Assembly (NCBI GenBank): GCA_963082975.1
Contig: OY720348.1
Span: 20,885,146 to 20,949,145, forward strand
Length of the DNA stretch: 64,000 nucleotides
Source of the DNA: Labia minor
Lineage: Eukaryota > Arthropoda > Insecta > Dermaptera > Spongiphoridae
Direction of reading: 5' to 3'
Position numbers and translations under genes: made by a program. The notes beneath the pieces are model-generated. The model had not been told where the DNA came from and did no database searches. It was given only the letters and a program-made list of their open reading frames with translations. The stretch's first letter is position 1, and each line of letters opens with the position of its first letter. Of the stretch, positions 60,257-64,000 are shown one piece after another.

Positions 60257-60508
60257 AGGCGCAACAGGGTGGGAGAGAGCGTAGCTGTCACATTCTCGTG
60301 GTCCCGGGCTTGGCAAGGGAATTTCTCTAGCTGGGGTCTATGGGACGGAGTCAACCCACTTTGGGAAGCTACTTGATAAAAATTATCGCCCTCGATCAAG
60401 AAATTCAAGGTAAAGGTGGATGGGACCCGTTCTACTGATCATAGGACACCTAATTCATAAAACCGACTTGATAGGCGTTGTCCTTGCGTAGGACGTACAA
60501 AAATCAGT
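60257..60508 (+). mobile_element. SINE copy 4
   Basis: Plus-strand copy from GCGCAACAGGGTGGGAGAGA to GGACGTACAAAAATCAG. Nearly identical in body to copy 2 (AGCTGGGGTCTATGGGACGG, CTACTGATCATAGGACACCT), but the B-box stretch is shortened (GTGGTCCCGGGCTTGGC). Lies about 740 bp upstream of the third Syt7 exon. Confidence 0.7.
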
Positions 60509-61245
60509 ATTTATATATATATATATAATTTATAATTTGTTATATTTATTGAAATACATTATTATTAAATAATTAAAATCACTATAATCAATAATCATGA
60601 AGGGGCTCTCCCAAAAAATGTGTGCCTAATTAAATTAGGCTACCTATATTAGGGCCCATTAACTTTAATGCCTAGGTAAGACAAACTTTAAAAGTGATTT
60701 TGATAAAGAGAGGTATTAGCCGCAAGCTATTTAGAGAATGAATATCAAAGGCACGTGGGTGACTTAATTTGATTCTCAATTAAAAAAGAAGGAATAAATT
60801 TACTAATCGAATTAATTTTTGAGAAAAACCTATAGATTGAAAAGTTTCAAAGAACAATTAAAATTTCATTACCATGGTCCACAAGTTGGCCGGACCGTCT
60901 CTTATACCCAGTCATTATCAAATATATTTTTATAAAACTATTTAATTCTACCAACTAAATACCCCACTTTTGGATTAAATATATTTATTTCTTATTACCT
61001 AGGTGAATTTTAAAAATATAATTAATTTTTTTTTTAATTGTATTAAATTATGAACTTTTGAGTGGTGACGATTAATCCCTCATTCTCTCTCTGACTGGGT
61101 ATTTGTGTTAAACCAACCACTGTTTTGTGATCCATTTTTATAATTAAGATTGTCTACTTTACTTGACATCCAATTTTTGAATCCATAGTTTCTAAATGAA
61201 ATTATTTCATTATGTATAAGATTTTTTAATTATTGGTGGTTTTAG
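60509..61245. other. End of the 23.9-kb Syt7 intron
   Basis: Unique, moderately AT-rich sequence with a CCTAGG/GGGCCC-bearing patch (60600-60760). No coding recognised. Ends in the GGTTTTAG acceptor. Confidence 0.5.
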
Positions 61246-61393
61246 GCTAAGGAGCTACCAGCTAAAGACATTTCCGGTACATCTGACCCGTATGTTCGTG
61301 TCACTCTCTTACCGGATAAAAAACACCGATTGGAGACGAAAATTAAAAGACGCACTCTCAATCCACGATGGAACGAGACCTTTTACTTTGAAG
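61246..61393 (+). CDS. Syt7: Synaptotagmin 7 exon, C2A Ca2+-binding loop 1
   Basis: This exon continues C2A in frame after the 23.9-kb intron and reads [19 protein letters not shown] followed by [18 protein letters not shown] and [12 protein letters not shown]. Two loop-1 aspartates that bind Ca2+ are present: codons 61267-61269 (AKD) and 61285-61287 (TSD). The basic beta-4 stretch (KIKRR) and the WNETF motif are typical of synaptotagmin C2 domains. The acceptor is GGTTTTAG and the donor GTAAAT. The exon starts in phase 0 and ends after one base of the next Gly codon, which the exon at 61522 completes. Only 128 bases separate the two, a contrast with the huge intron upstream. Confidence 0.97.
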
Positions 61394-61521
61394 GTAAATT
61401 GCATTGAAGTTTACTTATTTCTTCTTCATTTTTTTTTTAAGTTTTTGTATTTTATAACTGTCTTTTCTATAACAATATTTTGAAAATCGTTCATGTATTT
61501 ATTTATTTTTATTTGTATTAG

Positions 61522-61631
61522 GATTTCCAATCCAGAAACTTCAGAGTCGCGTTTTACATCTTCATGTTTTCGATTATGACCGATTTTCCAGGGACGACTC
61601 CATTGGGGAGGTTTTTCTCCCACTTTGTCAG
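61522..61631 (+). CDS. Syt7: Synaptotagmin 7 exon, C2A Ca2+-binding loop 3
   Basis: Last C2A exon. After completing a split Gly codon it reads FPIQKLQSRVLHLHVF, then DYDRFSRDDSIGEVFLPL and CQ. Loop-3 Ca2+ ligands are all present: D at 61572-61574, D at 61578-61580 and D at 61596-61598. With the two loop-1 aspartates of the previous exon, C2A has the full five-Asp set known for Ca2+-binding synaptotagmin C2 domains. The acceptor is TTGTATTAG and the donor GTAAAT. The exon ends in phase 0 and joins to 63184. The intervening 1.55-kb intron contains a minus-strand LINE reverse-transcriptase fragment (61840-62165). Confidence 0.97.
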
Positions 61632-61839
61632 GTAAATAAATATAAATTTCGATATATGTATATAAGGGGTTTAATAATAAACCAATTTGTTTCTCTGTAA
61701 CATAAAGTTTAATTTATTACTATTTGCAAGGGTTATATACAATGATTAAAAAATTACCTGTAACATAAAGAAACGACAATTAAAGTTTATTATTATTACT
61801 TCTAAAATTCACTCTTAATGATTTATCTATTATATAATT

Positions 61840-62165
61840 ATATAATATTAAGTTGATTATAACCTAATACTTGAATTTTTTTGTTTAATTCGATTCCGTT
61901 TGACCTCTCCCCAATTTGTCTAATTACATATTCCAGAACTACATTAAATAAAATTGGTGATAGTGCGCCTCCTTGTTTTAAATCATTTCGAATTTCGAAA
62001 GTTTCTGACAATTGATTCCCGCATCTTACTCTTCCTTTACTACCCACGAGACAAATTTGAATCACACGTACTAGTTTTTTTGGAATTCCCGTTAAGAACA
62101 AGATTTGAAAAAGTTTTTCCCGATCTACTGAGTCATATGCTTTTGTAAAGTCTACAAAAAGTTGG
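61840..62165 (-). mobile_element. RTE-like LINE reverse-transcriptase core fragment
   Basis: Minus strand encodes FVDFTKAYDSVDREKLFQIL (RT motif with the first catalytic Asp, about 62121-62155), FLTGIPKKLVRVIQICLVGS, IRNDLKQGGALSPILFN (61943-61975) and VLEYVIRQIG. It ends in a degraded LGYN at the place of the YADD box. It lies inside the Syt7 intron 61632-63183, opposite to the gene. Confidence 0.85.
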
Positions 62166-63183
62166 TTTATAAATATATAAAATTATTATTATTAATATTA
62201 TAAATATATAAAATTTTATTACGAATTTTCTATTTTAATATATTAACTACGTAAAACCATATATGAAAATATTGATAATCAAATAAATTTTTAATAAGAA
62301 TAATATATATATATATATATATATAAGAGAGACTTGGAGTCATTTTAGTACCCCTCACAAATTTGTCGTTTCATTTAAAAAAATAAAAAAAAAATTCTAA
62401 AATACTATTACTTTTGATATAATAAATCATATATAAGTATATATATAAATATTTATATTGAATTTTTTAAATTATATATTTATTTGTTATAGGTTTATCA
62501 AAATAATTTTTTTTTATAAGACTCTAGTGCTTCTTGGTCTTAATTAAAATTAAATCTATCGTAATATATTATAATTAAAATCAATTTTTTAGTCGAACCG
62601 GAATGTTTATTTCTAGTCTTTTGACTTGACTACAGATCGGAAAACTAATTTTTCGAATTCTAAGAACTTGAAAAATTAAACTATAAAACATTTATTCCAC
62701 CTGAAGACAATTGTTATTTTCATATTTTTATATGAATCAACGTATAAAACAAACATTATTATTTATTGATAAATTAAAGATAAAAATCAAATAAAAACAT
62801 TTAGAAATATACCCTTAGAGAAATAAATTCAATCTTCTAGTCCCAGTTAAAATAAAAAAAAAGTATTGATTAGAGAAAATAAGATTGAATACTGGCTAAA
62901 TGGCCATAAAAAATTCCAAAAGTCATTTAAAAAAAAAAAAAATTTAATTTAATACTAGCATGAACACATAATATGATCATTAGGATATTTAAAGAGGCAA
63001 GTATTAAAATATTTTAATGGAAAGTAATTTTTTTTTTAATAAAAATATTAAAAGTGGATTTTTATGCTCCACATTTTTTTCATCCTTATCATTTTGAATA
63101 TTTGATAAACTCGTCATTAAAATATTATTACTGGTTTTTCTCTTTTTACTTACTAGGCTTTGATTAATCTTCTTTTATTTTAG
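62166..63183. other. Syt7 intron, AT-rich remainder
   Basis: Low-complexity sequence with a (TA)n run (62306-62325), ending in the CTTTTATTTTAG acceptor. Confidence 0.6.
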
Positions 63184-63352
63184 GTGGATTTATCAGAAAA
63201 GCCATCCTTCTGGAAAGCCCTTAAACCTCCAGCAAAAGACAAGTGCGGTGAACTCCTTACTTCGTTATGTTACCATCCCAGCAACAGCGTCCTTACACTT
63301 ACCCTTCTCAAGGCCAAGAATCTCAAAGCAAAAGACATCAACGGAAAATCAG
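63184..63352 (+). CDS. Syt7: Synaptotagmin 7 exon, C2A-C2B linker and first part of C2B
   Basis: Reads VDLSEKPSFWKALKPPAKDK, then CGELLTSLCYHPSNSVLTLT and LLKAKNLKAKDINGKS. The segment from VDLSEKP to KDK links C2A to C2B, and CGELL begins the C2B sandwich. The first C2B Ca2+ ligand is the Asp at 63334-63336. The codon for the second ligand Asp is split by the intron: G at 63352, then AT at 63540-63541. The acceptor is CTTTTATTTTAG and the donor GTACAT. The reading frame runs on past the donor for a few codons, but those codons are intronic. Near-identity to the arthropod family makes this call secure. Confidence 0.97.
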
Positions 63353-63539
63353 GTACATTTTGTTATTATAGATATACATTAAATACTATCTATTTCTCTA
63401 ATTCTACATAGGAATCTAATAAAAGAAAAGAAAAAAACTGGAATAAGAAAGCTTGGCTTGAATCTTACAATTCGTAATCATTATATTCCATTTTTACAAT
63501 TTAGTTTGATTTCAATAACATGTTATTTTTGTTTTTCAG

Positions 63540-63752
63540 ATCCATATGTTAAGGTTTGGCTCCAATTTGGAGAAAAGCGCGTTGAGAAACGAAAGACTCC
63601 AATTTTTAAATGCACCTTAAATCCTATCTTCAATGAAACTTTCAGTTTCACTGTTCCTTGGGAGAAAATTAGAGAATGTTCTCTTGATGTGATGGTGATG
63701 GATTTTGATAATATTGGTCGTAACGAATTAATTGGCCGTATTCTCTTAGCAG
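63540..63752 (+). CDS. Syt7: Synaptotagmin 7 exon, most of C2B (gene continues past the window)
   Basis: After completing the split Asp codon it reads PYVKVWLQFGEKRVEKRKTP, then IFKCTLNPIFNETFSFTVPW and EKIRECSLDVMVMDFDN. The basic KRVEKRKT patch corresponds to the C2B polybasic strand that binds acidic lipids and SNAREs. Loop-3 ligands: D at 63701-63703, D at 63707-63709, and Glu (63725-63727) where the fifth Asp of synaptotagmin-1-type C2B domains would lie. The acceptor is TTTTTCAG and the donor GTAATA after one base of the next codon. The missing C-terminus (last strands and the WHXL-type end) must be encoded to the right of the window. Confidence 0.97.
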
Positions 63753-64000
63753 GTAATATATACAAATTTTATTTTTATTTAATTATTAATTATCGAAATA
63801 GTAATTAAAGATCAAATGATTTTCATTTATCTTATCTGATAAAAAAGAATTATTAAATAAATTGAAAATTTTATTTATTGAAACATTATTAGTCTCAATT
63901 TTAAATAATATTTTTTCATTGAAATTTGTATAATTTAATTTATATACTGAAAATGATAAATAGATTTATTATTAAATTAATATAAGAAAAGAAATACTTA

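Noticed and set aside
63458-63539. Upstream part of the open frame leading into the last C2B exon
   Set aside because: It is intron sequence before the TTTTTCAG acceptor. Only 63540 onward is conserved Syt7.

Overview
This is a eukaryotic, almost certainly arthropod, nuclear genome window. It is very AT-rich, has long introns and is saturated with transposon debris. Evidence: five exons with canonical GT/AG splice sites encode an arthropod-type synaptotagmin 7, and the repeats (mariner, hAT-like ends, Jockey-like and RTE-like LINEs, a probable tRNA-derived SINE, many palindromic MITEs) are a typical arthropod mix. The species cannot be fixed from the sequence. A parasitic copepod or an AT-rich insect would both fit, and that is only a guess.

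Main gene: one plus-strand gene, Syt7, runs through at least the second half of the window. A Gly/Ser-rich linker exon is at 31738-31906 and a conserved pre-C2A/C2A exon at 37232-37372. After a 23.9-kb intron come two exons finishing C2A (61246-61393, 61522-61631) and two encoding most of C2B (63184-63352, 63540-63752). The gene leaves the window at the right edge. All phases join without a frame break. A candidate first coding exon at 15835-15902 has a compatible phase but is weak. Higher-GC unique sequence at about 14160-16960 may hold promoter or 5' exons.

Layout: 1-11500 contains LINE relics, a 353-bp palindrome, a mariner split by younger insertions (4028-5900), and an 8-kb segment enclosed by ~630-bp inverted repeats (1439-2070 / 10175-10797). 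11500-31700 is mostly featureless AT-rich DNA with a Jockey-like LINE relic (about 21700-22540), an internally deleted mariner (23708-24144) and two SINE copies. 32900-36710 (Syt7 intron) carries three foldback elements and a small MITE. 38050-42532 holds four copies of one repeat family with ACTATCTCGC ends. 43713-45367 is bounded by short inverted termini and includes a palindrome with an exact 73-bp internal duplication. 47205-50690 is a nest of hAT-like, mariner, MITE and LINE pieces. 53584-54045 is a small spliced C2HC zinc-finger gene or pseudogene whose stop codon lies inside a palindromic MITE. 54274-59815 holds more mariner, foldback and LINE copies. A SINE (60257-60508) precedes the Syt7 C2 exons, and an RTE-like RT fragment lies in a Syt7 intron.

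No prokaryotic operon, CRISPR array, rRNA or convincing tRNA gene was seen. Most open frames here are chance frames in AT-rich DNA. The most notable structures are the nested insertions, which reveal the exact ends of several repeat families, the foldback family whose two arms match within each copy but differ between copies, and the MITE-terminated zinc-finger gene.
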